The notes: generated by a model not told the origin, from the sequence alone. A stretch of 64,000 bases of DNA from Streptomyces sp. AJS327 (GCF_013450295.1 NZ_SKBR01000001.1:252001-316000); one strand, 5' to 3'. Numbered from the stretch's first letter, positions 43,172 through 52,617 are shown. Translations and numbers: made by a program.

Positions 43172-43453
43172 ATGAACCGCAGTGAGCTGGTGGCCGCGCT
43201 CTCCGAGCGCGCCGAGGTGACCCGCAAGGACGCTGACGCCGTGCTGGCGGCCTTCGCCGAGACGGTGGGCGAGGTCGTCGCCAAGGGCGACGAGAAGGTC
43301 ACCATCCCCGGCTTCCTCACCTTCGAGCGCACCCACCGTGCCGCTCGGACCGCGCGGAACCCGCAGACCGGCGACCCGATCGAGATCCCGGCCGGGTACA
43401 GCGTCAAGGTCTCGGCGGGCTCGAAGCTGAAGGAATCCGCGAAGGGCAAGTAA
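43172..43453 (+). CDS. hupA: HU-family nucleoid protein
   Basis: 93 aa from ATG 43172 (GGGAG upstream). Full-length HU: MNRSELVAALSERAEVTRKDADAVLAAF at the N-terminus, then VTIPGFLTFERTHRAARTARNPQTGDPIEIPA, the DNA-binding arm, and VKVSAGSKLKE. No Lys/Ala-rich C-terminal tail, so this is the short HupA type rather than the tailed HupS type. Compacts and bends DNA as a dimer. Monocistronic with a strong terminator; murA is convergent. Confidence 0.96.
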   Translation: MNRSELVAALSERAEVTRKDADAVLAAFAETVGEVVAKGDEKVTIPGFLTFERTHRAARTARNPQTGDPIEIPAGYSVKVSAGSKLKESAKGK

Positions 43454-43495
43454 GCGGCCCGGAGCGGTCGCCAGCCGCTCTGCACAGCACCACCG

Positions 43496-43534
43496 CGAGG
43501 GGCGGTCACCCGGGATCCGGGCGACCGCCCCTCG
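43496..43534. terminator. hupA terminator
   Basis: A perfect 12-bp stem CGAGGGGCGGTC (43496-43507) with GACCGCCCCTCG (43523-43534). The 15-nt loop contains a further CCCGGATCCGGG-like fold. It starts 43 nt after the hupA stop. Confidence 0.9.
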
Positions 43535-43672
43535 TACGTGCGGAATCCCGGACGTACGGGGCGCGCGGGGGCCCGGGATCGCCGGGGACGGAAGCGCGCC
43601 GCCGCCCGTCCGGGGGGAGGGGCGGCGGCGCGCGGCGCCGAAGGGCGCGGGATCAGCTGCTCGGGGCGGGGG

Positions 43673-45001
43673 TCAGGGGCGCTCGACCTTGGCGCCCAGC
43701 TCGCCCAGCTTCTCCATGAAGTTCTCGTAGCCCCGGTTGATGAGGTCGATGCCGTGGACCCGGGAGGTGCCCTGCGCGGCGAGCGCCGCGATCAGGTACG
43801 AGAACCCTCCGCGCAGGTCCGGGATGACGAGATCGGAGCCCTGGAGCTTGGTCGGTCCGGAGACGACCGCGGAGTGCAGGAAGTTGCGCTGGCCGAAGCG
43901 GCAGGGGGTGCCACCGAGGCACTCGCGGTAGAGCTGGATGTGCGCGCCCATCTGGTTCAGCGCCGAGGTGAAGCCGAGCCGCGACTCGTACACCGTCTCG
44001 TGCACGATGGAGAGCCCGGACGCCTGGGTCAGCGCGACGACCAGCGGCTGCTGCCAGTCGGTCTGGAAGCCGGGGTGCACGTCCGTCTCCAGGGCGATGG
44101 ACTTCAGCGGGCCGCCGGGGTGCCAGAACTTGATGCCCTCGTCGTCGATCTCGAAGGCGCCGCCGACCTTCCGGAAGGTGTTGAGGAAGGTCATCATCGA
44201 CTGCTGCTGCGCGCCCCGTACGTAGACGCTGCCCTCGGTGGCGAGGGCGGCGCTCGCCCAGGAGGCCGCCTCCAGCCGGTCGGGGAGGGCCCGGTGGTTG
44301 TAGCCGCCGAGCTTGTCGACACCGGTGATGCGGATGGTGCGGTCGGTGTCCACCGAGATGATCGCGCCCATCTTCTGGAGCACGCAGATCAGGTCCTCGA
44401 TCTCCGGCTCGACGGCCGCGTTCGAGAGTTCCGTCACTCCCTCGGCGAGGACCGCGGTCAGCAGGACCTGCTCGGTCGAACCCACCGAGGGGTAGGGCAG
44501 TTTGATCTTGGTGCCGCGCAGTCGCTGCGGGGCCTCCAGGTACTGGCCGTCGGCGCGCTTCTCGATGGTGGCGCCGAACTGCCGCAGCACGTCGAAGTGG
44601 AAGTCGACGGGGCGGCCGCCGATGTCACAGCCGCCGAGGCCGGGGATGAACGCGTGCCCGAGACGGTGCAGCAGCGGACCGCAGAACAGGATGGGGATCC
44701 GCGAGGAGCCCGCGTGCGCGTCGATGTCCGCGACGTGCGCGCTCTCCACCCGCGAGGGGTCCAGCACCAGTTCGCCCGCTTCCTCCCCGGCGCGCACCGT
44801 CGCGCCGTGTAGCTGGAGGAGCCCGCGCACGACCCGTACGTCCCGGATGTCGGGGACGTTCCGCAGTCGGCTCGGCTCGCTGCCCAGCAGCGCGGCGACC
44901 ATGGCCTTCGGCACGAGGTTCTTCGCACCGCGGACCCGGATTTCGCCCTCGACGGGGGCGCCGCCGTGGACGAGCAGGACGTCGGGGGGGCTGTCGCTCA
45001 T
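43673..45001 (-). CDS. murA: UDP-N-acetylglucosamine 1-carboxyvinyltransferase MurA
   Basis: 442 aa from ATG 45001 (GGAGCACC upstream). First committed step of peptidoglycan synthesis: transfers enolpyruvyl from PEP to UDP-GlcNAc. Two-lobed EPSP-synthase fold, with VRGAKNLVPKAMVAALL near the N-terminus, the catalytic loop GLGGCDIGGRPVDFH holding the Cys that fosfomycin modifies, LPYPSVGSTEQVLL, and TDWQQPLVVALTQA. Cys rather than Asp at the loop predicts fosfomycin sensitivity of this copy. Linked to hupA as in other Streptomyces. Confidence 0.95.
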   Translation of the reverse strand: MSDSPPDVLLVHGGAPVEGEIRVRGAKNLVPKAMVAALLGSEPSRLRNVPDIRDVRVVRGLLQLHGATVRAGEEAGELVLDPSRVESAHVADIDAHAGSSRIPILFCGPLLHRLGHAFIPGLGGCDIGGRPVDFHFDVLRQFGATIEKRADGQYLEAPQRLRGTKIKLPYPSVGSTEQVLLTAVLAEGVTELSNAAVEPEIEDLICVLQKMGAIISVDTDRTIRITGVDKLGGYNHRALPDRLEAASWASAALATEGSVYVRGAQQQSMMTFLNTFRKVGGAFEIDDEGIKFWHPGGPLKSIALETDVHPGFQTDWQQPLVVALTQASGLSIVHETVYESRLGFTSALNQMGAHIQLYRECLGGTPCRFGQRNFLHSAVVSGPTKLQGSDLVIPDLRGGFSYLIAALAAQGTSRVHGIDLINRGYENFMEKLGELGAKVERP

Positions 45002-45505
45002 GGTGCTCCGCGTTCGGCGAGACGGGGGTGGACAAAACGCAATCGTAAGGGGGTCCGGCTCCGCTTTCGTACGCGCGGTCCGGACCGCTGGCCCCGGGGA
45101 CGGGAGCGGTGACATTCCGTCCGTCCCATGTTACGCGACGCGTTGGGACGCTCCGTGTCCGTTTCCCAACGGCCGTATGAGCGCTCTCTGTTCGTACCTG
45201 ATCGCTTTTTGTGTCGGGTCGGTTCGCTCTCCGGATTCCCCTGGTCGCGCTCCGGCATTCGGCCGCGCTCCGGTGTCCGGTCGCCCTCAGGTGGCCGCCG
45301 TGGCGTGACCCGGGGTGTTCGGAGGTGTCCCGAGGTGTCCTGAGGTGGGGCCCGGTTCCGTGACCGGCCCGGTGGCACGTCCCGGCGTCCGCTCCCGGCG
45401 TCGTCCCGGTCGGCGCACGGCCGGGGCTGACCGGATCGCTACGGCGGGTCCCGGGGATTGACCGGTTGCCTCCCGCTGACGGGCCGGGTGCGGGATCATT
45501 GCCGC
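45002..45505. other. murA/yqgE divergent intergenic region
   Basis: 504 nt. 45002-45230 is comparatively AT-richer and probably carries the murA promoter. At 45314-45343 three 10-bp repeats (GGTGTTCGGA, GGTGTCCCGA, GGTGTCCTGA) lie about 160-190 bp before the YqgE start. No gene is supported. Confidence 0.4.
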
Positions 45506-46345
45506 ATGACAGAGGAGTCCTCGCTCACCGGACGGCTGCTCGTCGCCACCCCGGTGCTTGCCGACCCGAACTTCGACCGCGCGGTGGTGCTCCTGCTCGA
45601 TCACGACGAGAAGGGCACCCTCGGCGTCATCCTGAACCGTCCCACCCCCGTGGACGTGGGGGACATCCTGGCTCCGTGGGCCGCGCTGGCCGGTGCGCCG
45701 GGCGTCGTCTTCCAGGGTGGCCCGGTCTCGCTGGACGCCGCGCTCGGCGTCGCCGTGGTGCCCTCGGGTGGGGCCGCCGAACCGCTCGCCGGTACCGAAC
45801 CGCTGGCCGGGGAGACCGAGCCCGTCCGCCGGGGGAGAACCGACGGCCCGGGCGGCGCCCCGGTCACCGGGGCGGAGTGGCCCGGGGGCCGGGGTGGCGC
45901 GGAGCGGCCCGGGGAGGCCGCCGGAGCGGGGACCGCCGACGCGGAGGTCGCGCCCGGGGCCGAGGAGCCGCCGGACGCCCCCGGCACCCCGGAGCCCTCC
46001 GGCGCTCCGGCACCACCGGGCGCCCCGGACGGGCGGGAGCCCGCGCTGGACGGCCCGCTGGGCTGGCGCCGGGTCTACGGGGCGATCGGCCTGGTCGATC
46101 TGGAGGCCCCGCCCGAGTTGCTCGCGGCCGAGCTGGGCTCCCTGCGGATCTTCGCCGGGTACGCGGGCTGGGGCCCCGGTCAGCTGGAGAAGGAGCTGTC
46201 GGAGGGCGCGTGGTACGTCGTCGACTCCGAGCCGGGCGACGTCTCCTCCCCGGCCCCCGAGGGGCTGTGGCGCGCGGTGCTGCGGCGACAGCGCGGCGAG
46301 CTGGCGATGGTGGCCACCTATCCGGACGACCCCTCCCTCAACTGA
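45506..46345 (+). CDS. YqgE/AlgH family protein with a large insertion
   Basis: 279 aa from ATG 45506. Family start SSLTGRLLVATPVLADPNFDRAVVLLLDHDEKGTLGVILNRPT and family end LRIFAGYAGWGPGQLEKELSEGAWYVVD are intact. Between VVPSGG (~residue 88) and GPLGWRRVYGAIGLVDL (~186) lies about 95 residues of Gly/Pro/Ala/Glu low complexity, where ordinary members (~190 aa) have a short loop. Biochemical role of YqgE is unsettled. The next gene, DUF3039, is 211 nt downstream on the same strand. Confidence 0.88.
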   Translation: MTEESSLTGRLLVATPVLADPNFDRAVVLLLDHDEKGTLGVILNRPTPVDVGDILAPWAALAGAPGVVFQGGPVSLDAALGVAVVPSGGAAEPLAGTEPLAGETEPVRRGRTDGPGGAPVTGAEWPGGRGGAERPGEAAGAGTADAEVAPGAEEPPDAPGTPEPSGAPAPPGAPDGREPALDGPLGWRRVYGAIGLVDLEAPPELLAAELGSLRIFAGYAGWGPGQLEKELSEGAWYVVDSEPGDVSSPAPEGLWRAVLRRQRGELAMVATYPDDPSLN

Positions 46346-46556
46346 CCCCCACGACCGGGCCGCCTCCGGTGCCGGGGCCCGCTCCGGCCGCCGCGGTCAC
46401 CCGCTGTGGTGGGCCGTCGTGGTCCGGCTGTCCGCGCTCGGTGCCGCGCGCTGGCCGCCCGGTTCTCGGGGGGCCGGTGGCGGTGGGGCCGGGGCGGGGT
46501 TCCGGCGCGGTCGGTGGCGCACGGGCACGCGGCGCGGATGGGTACCCTTGGATTCC

Positions 46557-46853
46557 ATGAGCACTCATGAGCCCGAGCGCGGAACCGGCACCGGCACCCT
46601 GGTCGAGCCCGCACCGCAGACGTCCCACGGTGACGGCGACCACGAGCGGTTCGCGCACTACGTCCAGAAGGACAAGATCATGGCCAGCGCGATGGACGGC
46701 ACCCCCGTCGTCGCGCTCTGCGGCAAGGTCTGGGTGCCGGGGCGGGATCCGAAGAAGTACCCGGTCTGCCCGATGTGCAAGGAGATCTACGAGTCGATGA
46801 GTTCCGGCGGCGACAAGGGCAAGGACGGAAAGGGCGGCGGTGCCAAGAAGTAG
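46557..46853 (+). CDS. DUF3039 protein, small zinc-ribbon-like
   Basis: 98 aa from ATG 46557. The core ASAMDGTPVVALCGKVWVPGRDPKKYPVCPMCKEIYE has Cys at LC and CPMC, suggesting a small metal site. The N-terminus is acidic/Thr-rich and the C-terminus is a Lys/Gly tail (GGDKGKDGKGGGAKK). Widely conserved in actinobacteria next to yqgE and murA; function unknown. Confidence 0.88.
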   Translation: MSTHEPERGTGTGTLVEPAPQTSHGDGDHERFAHYVQKDKIMASAMDGTPVVALCGKVWVPGRDPKKYPVCPMCKEIYESMSSGGDKGKDGKGGGAKK

Positions 46854-47051
46854 CCGCTGACCGGCGCCGATCCGGCGTCCAGGCCGTCCGGCCCCGCGCA
46901 AGGCTCTTCGGTGCGCCCCGTACGCCCCTCGCAGGAGGGGGGTGCGGGGCGCACCGCTGTGTCGGGGCCCGTCTCGCGTCCCGGCGCCGACCGGGTTCGG
47001 GGGCCGGGCGGCGTGCCTGGTCACCGGGGTGGTCCCGGGATCCGGTCACGG
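46854..47051. other. Intergenic, no gene
   Basis: About 200 nt between DUF3039 and the DasR-like sites. GGTGCGCCCC (46909-46918) and GGGGCGCACC (46946-46955) form a perfect 10-bp inverted repeat 27 nt apart, a plausible DUF3039 terminator. Confidence 0.45.
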
Positions 47052-47088
47052 ATTGGTAGAGACCTGTAGCGGATTGGTTGAGACCTAT
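47052..47088 (+). promoter_or_regulatory. Two DasR-like operator (dre-like) sites
   Basis: ATTGGTAGAGACCTGT (47052-47067) and ATTGGTTGAGACCTAT (47073-47088) each match 11 of 16 bases of the DasR consensus ACTGGTCTAGACCACT as I recall it, including the TGGT and GACC cores. They are 21 bp apart, on the same face of the helix, and about 100-137 bp before an amino-sugar-type ABC operon. DasR is the GlcNAc-responsive GntR repressor of Streptomyces. Binding is inferred. Confidence 0.55.
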
Positions 47089-47188
47089 TGCCGGGGGCGT
47101 GTGCTCCCTCGTAGCCTCCTGCGGAAGTTGTGCAGCGCGAAACATCAATTGCGTACTCTGCAACGCCGGATAGCTTGGGGGTCCGACC

Positions 47189-48493
47189 GTGAGGGTGTCC
47201 CTGTCCCTGCGAAGTGCCGCGCTGGCGGCCGTGGTTGGGGTGGCGGCCGTCGCGGCCACCAGCTGCGCGCCGTCGACCTCGGACGGAACGTCCGAGAAGG
47301 ACGAGAAGACCGGCACCCTGCGGGTCTGGCTCTTCAAGGAGGTGGGCAACAAGCCCAAGGAGCGCGTGGTGGACGACGTCCTCAAGCGCTTCGAGAAGCG
47401 GCACGACGACGTGCGGGTGACCGTGGAGTACATCCCCGTCGAGAGCCGCGCGGAGAAGATCAAGGGCGCGTTCAACGACCCGGAGTCGGCGCCCGACCTG
47501 ATCGAGTACGGCAACACGGACACCGCCGGGTATGTCGCGGACGGCGGACTCGCGGACGTCACCAGGGAGATCGAGGGCTGGAAGGCCGCCCCCGACATGG
47601 ACGAGACGGCGAAGGCGTCCGCCAGCGTCAAGGACAAGGTGTACGGGGCGCCGCTGTTCGTCGGGGTGCGCGCGCTCTACTACCGCACCGACGTCTTCGA
47701 GGAACTGGACCTCGAACCGCCGTCCACGCTCAACGAGGTGGCCACGGCCGCCAAACGGATCCGCGCCGAGCGGCCGGACCTCTACGGCATCGCGGTGGGC
47801 GGCGCCTACACCTACGGCGCGATGCCGTTCCTCTGGGCACACGGCGGGAAGATCGCCGAGGAGAAGGACGGGGAGTTCGTCTCCCGGGTGAACTCCGCCG
47901 CCGCGAGGAACGGGGTCGCCGCCTACGCCGACCTGTTCGGGGACGACAACTGTCCCGCGGGCAAGTGCGCGCAGATGACCGGCAACGACACCGTCGAGGC
48001 GTTCGCCGGGGGCAAGGCGGGCATGGTCATCGGTGGTGACTTCAACCGGCAGGCCATGGAGGACGGGAAGTCGAAGGGCGAGTACGGGGTGGTTCCGCTG
48101 CCCGGGAAGCGCTCCGGCGACATCGCCCCCGCCTTCGCGGGAGGCAACAACATCGGGGTGCTGAAGAGCACTTCGCACCGCACGCTCGCGGTCAGCCTGA
48201 TGAAGGAGCTGGCGGGCAAGAAGACGCAGCGCGAGCTGTTCTCGGCGATGGGCTTCCTGCCGACCTTCACCGACACCCGTGAACAGGCCGCCAAGGACGA
48301 GCCGTTCGTCGCGCCGTTCGTCAAGACCCTGGACGCGGGCACGGAGTTCGTACCGGCCAGTCCGGACTGGGGGGAGATCGACGCCGGGCAGATCCTGCCG
48401 ACCATGTTCCAGCAGATCGTCAGTGGCAAGAAGAGCGTCGCGGACGCCGCCGACGGTGCCGCCAGCGCGATGGACGAGGCATTCGGGAAGTGA
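47189..48493 (+). CDS. ABC transporter sugar-binding lipoprotein
   Basis: 434 aa, GTG start. Lipoprotein signal: a hydrophobic N-terminus ending VAATSC with the lipid-bearing Cys at about residue 26. The mature part is a type 1 sugar-binding protein (GTLRVWLFKE, DLIEYGNTDTAGYVADGGLADVT, YGAPLFVGVRALYYRTDVF, GKAGMVIGGDFN). With the two downstream permeases and a hexosaminidase, the ligand is probably an amino-sugar oligosaccharide such as chitobiose. First gene of a four-gene unit; its stop overlaps the next start (GTGA). Confidence 0.92.
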   Translation: MRVSLSLRSAALAAVVGVAAVAATSCAPSTSDGTSEKDEKTGTLRVWLFKEVGNKPKERVVDDVLKRFEKRHDDVRVTVEYIPVESRAEKIKGAFNDPESAPDLIEYGNTDTAGYVADGGLADVTREIEGWKAAPDMDETAKASASVKDKVYGAPLFVGVRALYYRTDVFEELDLEPPSTLNEVATAAKRIRAERPDLYGIAVGGAYTYGAMPFLWAHGGKIAEEKDGEFVSRVNSAAARNGVAAYADLFGDDNCPAGKCAQMTGNDTVEAFAGGKAGMVIGGDFNRQAMEDGKSKGEYGVVPLPGKRSGDIAPAFAGGNNIGVLKSTSHRTLAVSLMKELAGKKTQRELFSAMGFLPTFTDTREQAAKDEPFVAPFVKTLDAGTEFVPASPDWGEIDAGQILPTMFQQIVSGKKSVADAADGAASAMDEAFGK

Positions 48494-49518
48494 GCGCCGT
48501 GACGGGACCGGCCCCGGCGTCCGGCCGGGGTCGGCCCGCCCCGCGACACGGGCGCGGGCGCGGGCCCAAGGGGCGTAGCGCCGGGGGGACTTGGGCCGGT
48601 GGTGGCCCTGGTGGGCGGGGTCCCGGCGGGCGCGGCCCCATGGGTGGGGGCCGCTGGACGCCCTGGATCTACCTCGCCCCCGCGCTGGTGGTCCTCGGCG
48701 GTCTTCTCGCCTACCCCATCTACCAGTTGGGGCTGATCTCCCTGCTGGAGTACACCCAGGCGCAGGTGAGCGGCGGGGAGGCCACCGAGTTCAAGGGGCT
48801 GGGCAACTACGCCGAGTTGTTCTCGGACGGCGAGTTCTGGGACGTGCTGCTGGCCACCCTGGTGTTCACGGCGGCCTGTGTGACCGGGACGCTGAGCGTC
48901 GGCTGCGCGCTGGCGGTCCTGCTCACCCGGGTGCGGGCGGTGCCCCGGCTGATGCTGATGATGGCCGCGCTGGGCGCCTGGGCCACCCCGGCGATCACCG
49001 GCTCCACGGTCTGGGTGTTCCTGTTCGACCCGGACTTCGGGCCGGTCAACCAGCTGCTCGGGCTGGGCGACCACTCCTGGACGTACGAGCGGATGAGCGC
49101 GTTCGCACTGGTGCTGATGGAGGTCGTCTGGTGCTCCTTCCCGTTCGTGATGGTCACGGTGTACGCGGGAATCCGGGCCATTCCGGAGGAGGTGCTGGAG
49201 GCCGCCTCGCTGGACGGGGCCTCCGCCTGGCGCACCTGGCGGAGCGTCATGGCGCCGATGCTGCGCCCCATCCTGGTCATCGTGACGATCCAGTCCATCA
49301 TCTGGGACTTCAAGATATTCACCCAGATCTACGTGATGACCGATGGCGGCGGAATCGCCGGGCAGAACCTGGTGCTGAACGTCTACGCGTACCAGAAGGC
49401 GTTCGCCTCCTCGCAGTACAGCCTGGGCGCCGCGATCGGAGTCGTCATGCTGCTGATTCTGCTGGCGGTCACGCTGGTGTATCTGCGGCTCCTGCGCCGC
49501 GAGGGGGAGGAGCTGTGA
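48490..49518 (+). CDS. Sugar ABC transporter permease (MalF-type)
   Basis: 342 aa, GTG overlapping the lipoprotein stop. A Gly/Arg/Pro-rich N-terminal ~55 residues precede six membrane helices starting at WIYLAPALVVLGGLLAYPIY. The EAA loop, EEVLEAASLDGASAWRTWRSVMAPML, is the ATPase docking site. No ATPase gene is in the unit; in Streptomyces such systems share the MsiK ATPase encoded elsewhere. Confidence 0.92.
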   Translation: MSAVTGPAPASGRGRPAPRHGRGRGPKGRSAGGTWAGGGPGGRGPGGRGPMGGGRWTPWIYLAPALVVLGGLLAYPIYQLGLISLLEYTQAQVSGGEATEFKGLGNYAELFSDGEFWDVLLATLVFTAACVTGTLSVGCALAVLLTRVRAVPRLMLMMAALGAWATPAITGSTVWVFLFDPDFGPVNQLLGLGDHSWTYERMSAFALVLMEVVWCSFPFVMVTVYAGIRAIPEEVLEAASLDGASAWRTWRSVMAPMLRPILVIVTIQSIIWDFKIFTQIYVMTDGGGIAGQNLVLNVYAYQKAFASSQYSLGAAIGVVMLLILLAVTLVYLRLLRREGEEL

Positions 49519-49525
49519 GCCGACC

Positions 49526-50542
49526 GTGAGAGGCCGGAAGACGACTGTGCGTTCTCAGAATCACCAGGGTCACCCGAATCACCGGATGCCGCGGGACCGC
49601 GATGACCGGGACCAGCAGGACCGGCGGGCCCAGCGGGGCCGTCGGGATTCCGCCGCCCGGAAGGTGGTACCCGAAACCACCCGTGGGCGGGGCGGATCCC
49701 GCGCGGGGCGCCGGTGGTTCCGTAAACCGGGGCGGCTGGCGGCCGAGACCGCCACCGTCGTCATCGCGGTGGTGGTGGCCTTCCCGCTCTACTGGATGGT
49801 GCTCTCCGCCTTCAAACCGGCCGGGGAGGTCCGGTCGGACGAGCCGCGACCGTGGACGCTCGACCCCACGCTGGACTCCTTCCGCCGGGTCTTCGAACAG
49901 CAGGACCTGGGGCGGTACTTCCTCAACAGCCTGCTGGTGGCGGGCGCCGTGGTGGTCGCCTCCGGGCTGATCGCCTTTCTCGCCGCGACCGCCGTGACCC
50001 GGTTCAGGTTCCGGATGCGCACCTCTCTGCTCATCATGTTCCTCGCCGCGCAGATGGTGCCCGTCGAGGCGCTGACGATTCCGATGTTCTTCCTGATGCG
50101 GGATATCGGAACGCTCAACTCACTGGTGTCGCTGATCCTTCCGCACCTGGCGTTCTCGCTGCCGTTCGCCGTCTGGATGCTGCGGGGATTCGTGAAAGCG
50201 GTTCCGGAGGCGCTGGAGGAACAGGCGTTCATCGACGGCGCGAGCCGCACCCGCTTTCTGTGGCAGATCCTCTTTCCTCTCGTCCTGCCGGGGCTGGTGG
50301 CCACCAGCGTCTTCTCCTTCATCGTGACGTGGAACGACTTCCTGTTCGCCAAGTCGTTCATCATCAGCGCGACGGAGAACTCGACGCTGCCGATGGCGCT
50401 GCTGGTCTTCCTGGACGCGGAGACCCCCGACTGGGGCGGGGTGATGGCGGCGTCAACCGTGATGACGGTGCCGGTGCTGATCTTCTTCGTCCTGGTGCAG
50501 CGGCGGCTGGTGTCCGGACTCGGGGGCGCGGTGAAGGACTGA
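49526..50542 (+). CDS. Sugar ABC transporter permease (MalG-type)
   Basis: 338 aa from GTG 49526 (GTG 49547 also possible). A highly charged cytoplasmic N-terminus of ~65 residues (DRDDRDQQDRRAQ) is longer than usual. Six helices follow, starting ATVVIAVVVAFPLYWMVLSAFKP. The EAA loop is EALEEQAFIDGASRTRFLWQILFPLVLPG. Follows the first permease by 7 nt; the pair forms the membrane channel. Confidence 0.92.
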   Translation: MRGRKTTVRSQNHQGHPNHRMPRDRDDRDQQDRRAQRGRRDSAARKVVPETTRGRGGSRAGRRWFRKPGRLAAETATVVIAVVVAFPLYWMVLSAFKPAGEVRSDEPRPWTLDPTLDSFRRVFEQQDLGRYFLNSLLVAGAVVVASGLIAFLAATAVTRFRFRMRTSLLIMFLAAQMVPVEALTIPMFFLMRDIGTLNSLVSLILPHLAFSLPFAVWMLRGFVKAVPEALEEQAFIDGASRTRFLWQILFPLVLPGLVATSVFSFIVTWNDFLFAKSFIISATENSTLPMALLVFLDAETPDWGGVMAASTVMTVPVLIFFVLVQRRLVSGLGGAVKD

Positions 50543-50879
50543 CCCGCGCCCCTCCCCCGTACCGGCCAGCCGTGCCCGTCCCCGTACCAGCCGCGCACGT
50601 CAACCATCCGTCGGGCAGGGGCCGTTGGCCCGGCCACCACCCCGCCCCGTACCGGCCCCGACCACCCCCTGACCGTCCACCATCCCCGTTCACCACCGAC
50701 CCCCTTCCACCACCGACCCCGTCCATCCCGACCCGGTCCGCCACCGGCGAGGACCGCCGGTACCGGCTGGCGAGCGCGTCACCGGGCCGGGGCGTGACCG
50801 CGCCAACCGACAGTTACGAACGGACAATTGCGAACCGACAGCGGGCGGGCGACCGCCCCGGCGGCGAGGAGGAACCAAG
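50543..50879. other. Spacer between permease and hexosaminidase
   Basis: 337 nt, rich in CCACC and CCCCGTACC runs, with no gene on either strand. The last ~60 nt are less GC-biased. The hexosaminidase may therefore have its own promoter; no DasR-like site was noticed here. Confidence 0.4.
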
Positions 50880-52568
50880 GTGACACCGGACGTGATCCCC
50901 GTGGTGCGCGAGGTACGCGAGGCGGCGGGCCCGCCCGTACGCCTCGGTCCCGGCACGGCGCTCGACGCCGGACCCGGGGCCGGGGACGTGGCGCGGCTCC
51001 TCCGCGCCGACCTGGGCGCGGCGACCGGACTGCCGCTGCTGCCGTCCCCGGCCGGAGCCGCCGCGCGACCCGCGGCGGACGAGGGTGAGGCGGGCGACGG
51101 GGACGTGGCGCTGCGGCTCGACCCGTCGCTGGAGGCCGAACTCGGCCCGGAGAGCTACCGCCTGACGGTCGGCCCCGAGGCGCCGAACGGGGGCGTCGAC
51201 ATCGCGGGGGCCACGCCCGCCGGCCTGTTCTGGGGCACGCAGACGCTCCGGCAGCTGCTCGGGCCCGCCGCCTACCGGCGGGCGCGGATCGGCACCGAGG
51301 GGCCCCGCCCGCTGGTGCCCGGGCGGTTCACGGACGCGCCCCGCTTCGGCTGGCGCGGTCTGATGCTGGACGTGGCCCGGCACTTCACCCCGAAGGAGGG
51401 CGTGCTGCGGGTCATCGACCTGATGGCCGCGCACAAGCTGAACGTCCTCCAGTTCCATCTGACGGACGACCAGGGCTGGCGGATCGAGATCAACCGGTAC
51501 CCCCGGCTGACCGAGGTAGGCGCCTGGCGCCCGCGTTCCCGCGCCGGTCACCGGGCCTCACCGCACTGGGACGAGCGCCCGCACGGCGGCTACTACACCC
51601 AGGACGACCTGCGCGAGATCGTCGCCTACGCCACCGACCGGCACATCACCGTCATCCCCGAGATCAACATTCCCGGCCACTCGCAGGCCGCGATCGCCGC
51701 CTACCCGGAACTGGGCAACGCGGACGCGGTGGACACCGAGGCGATCGAGGTGTGGACGGACTGGGGGATCAGCGAGCACGCGCTCGCCCCCTCCGACACC
51801 GTGCTGCGCTTCTACGAGCACGTCCTGGAGGAGGTCCTGGAGATCTTCCCGTCCCGCTACGTCCACATGGGCGGCGACGAGTGCCGCCGGGACGAGTGGC
51901 GCGCCTCCCCGGCGGCGGCGGAGCGGATGCGCGCCGAGGGCCTCGCCGACGAGGACCAGCTCCAGTCCTGGATCATGCGGCACTTCGACCGCTGGCTCAC
52001 CGCGCGCGGACGGCACCTCGTCGGCTGGGACGAGATCCTCCAGGGCGGCCTCGCGGAGGGCGCCACCGTCTCCAGCTGGCGTGGCTACGCGGGCGGGATC
52101 GCCGCCGCCGAGGCGGGACACGACGTGGTGATGTGCCCCGAGCAGCAGGTGTACCTGGACCACCGGCAGGACGGCGGCGCCGACGAGCCGGTGCCGATCG
52201 GCTTCGTCCGGACCCTGCGGGACGTCTACCTCTTCGAGCCGGTGCCGCCCCGCCTCGCGGGCACCCCGCACGAGCGGCGGGTGCTCGGCACCCAGGCCAA
52301 CATGTGGACCGAGTGCACCGAGACGCCGCAGCGGATCGACTACCAGCTCTTCCCCCGGCTCGCGGCCTTCGCCGAGGTCGCCTGGTCCGAGCTGCCCGCC
52401 CCCGGGGACCGGGACCCGGCCCACTTCGAGCAGCGCATGGCCAGCGCGCACTACGCCCGGCTGGACGCCCTCGGGGTCAACTACCGCCCGCCCGCCGGGC
52501 CGCACCCGTGGCAGCGCCGCCCCGGACTGCTCGGCCGCCCCCTCGACGGGCCACCCCCCGCCGTGTGA
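50880..52568 (+). CDS. Beta-N-acetylhexosaminidase, glycoside hydrolase family 20
   Basis: 562 aa, GTG with GAGGAGG upstream. GH20 N-terminal domain to about residue 150, then the TIM barrel beginning FGWRGLMLDVARHFTPKEGVLRVIDLMAAHKLNVLQFHLTDDQGWRIEI. The catalytic Asp-Glu pair is in VHMGGDECRRDEW, and the substrate-assisted mechanism residues NMWTE and a barrel Trp follow. No signal peptide, so probably cytoplasmic, cleaving imported chitobiose or similar to GlcNAc. Fits the preceding ABC importer. Confidence 0.92.
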   Translation: MTPDVIPVVREVREAAGPPVRLGPGTALDAGPGAGDVARLLRADLGAATGLPLLPSPAGAAARPAADEGEAGDGDVALRLDPSLEAELGPESYRLTVGPEAPNGGVDIAGATPAGLFWGTQTLRQLLGPAAYRRARIGTEGPRPLVPGRFTDAPRFGWRGLMLDVARHFTPKEGVLRVIDLMAAHKLNVLQFHLTDDQGWRIEINRYPRLTEVGAWRPRSRAGHRASPHWDERPHGGYYTQDDLREIVAYATDRHITVIPEINIPGHSQAAIAAYPELGNADAVDTEAIEVWTDWGISEHALAPSDTVLRFYEHVLEEVLEIFPSRYVHMGGDECRRDEWRASPAAAERMRAEGLADEDQLQSWIMRHFDRWLTARGRHLVGWDEILQGGLAEGATVSSWRGYAGGIAAAEAGHDVVMCPEQQVYLDHRQDGGADEPVPIGFVRTLRDVYLFEPVPPRLAGTPHERRVLGTQANMWTECTETPQRIDYQLFPRLAAFAEVAWSELPAPGDRDPAHFEQRMASAHYARLDALGVNYRPPAGPHPWQRRPGLLGRPLDGPPPAV

Positions 52569-52617
52569 CGCGCCCCCCCCGCGCCGACCCGGTCGTGCGG
52601 GGCCGGACGCGGACGCC

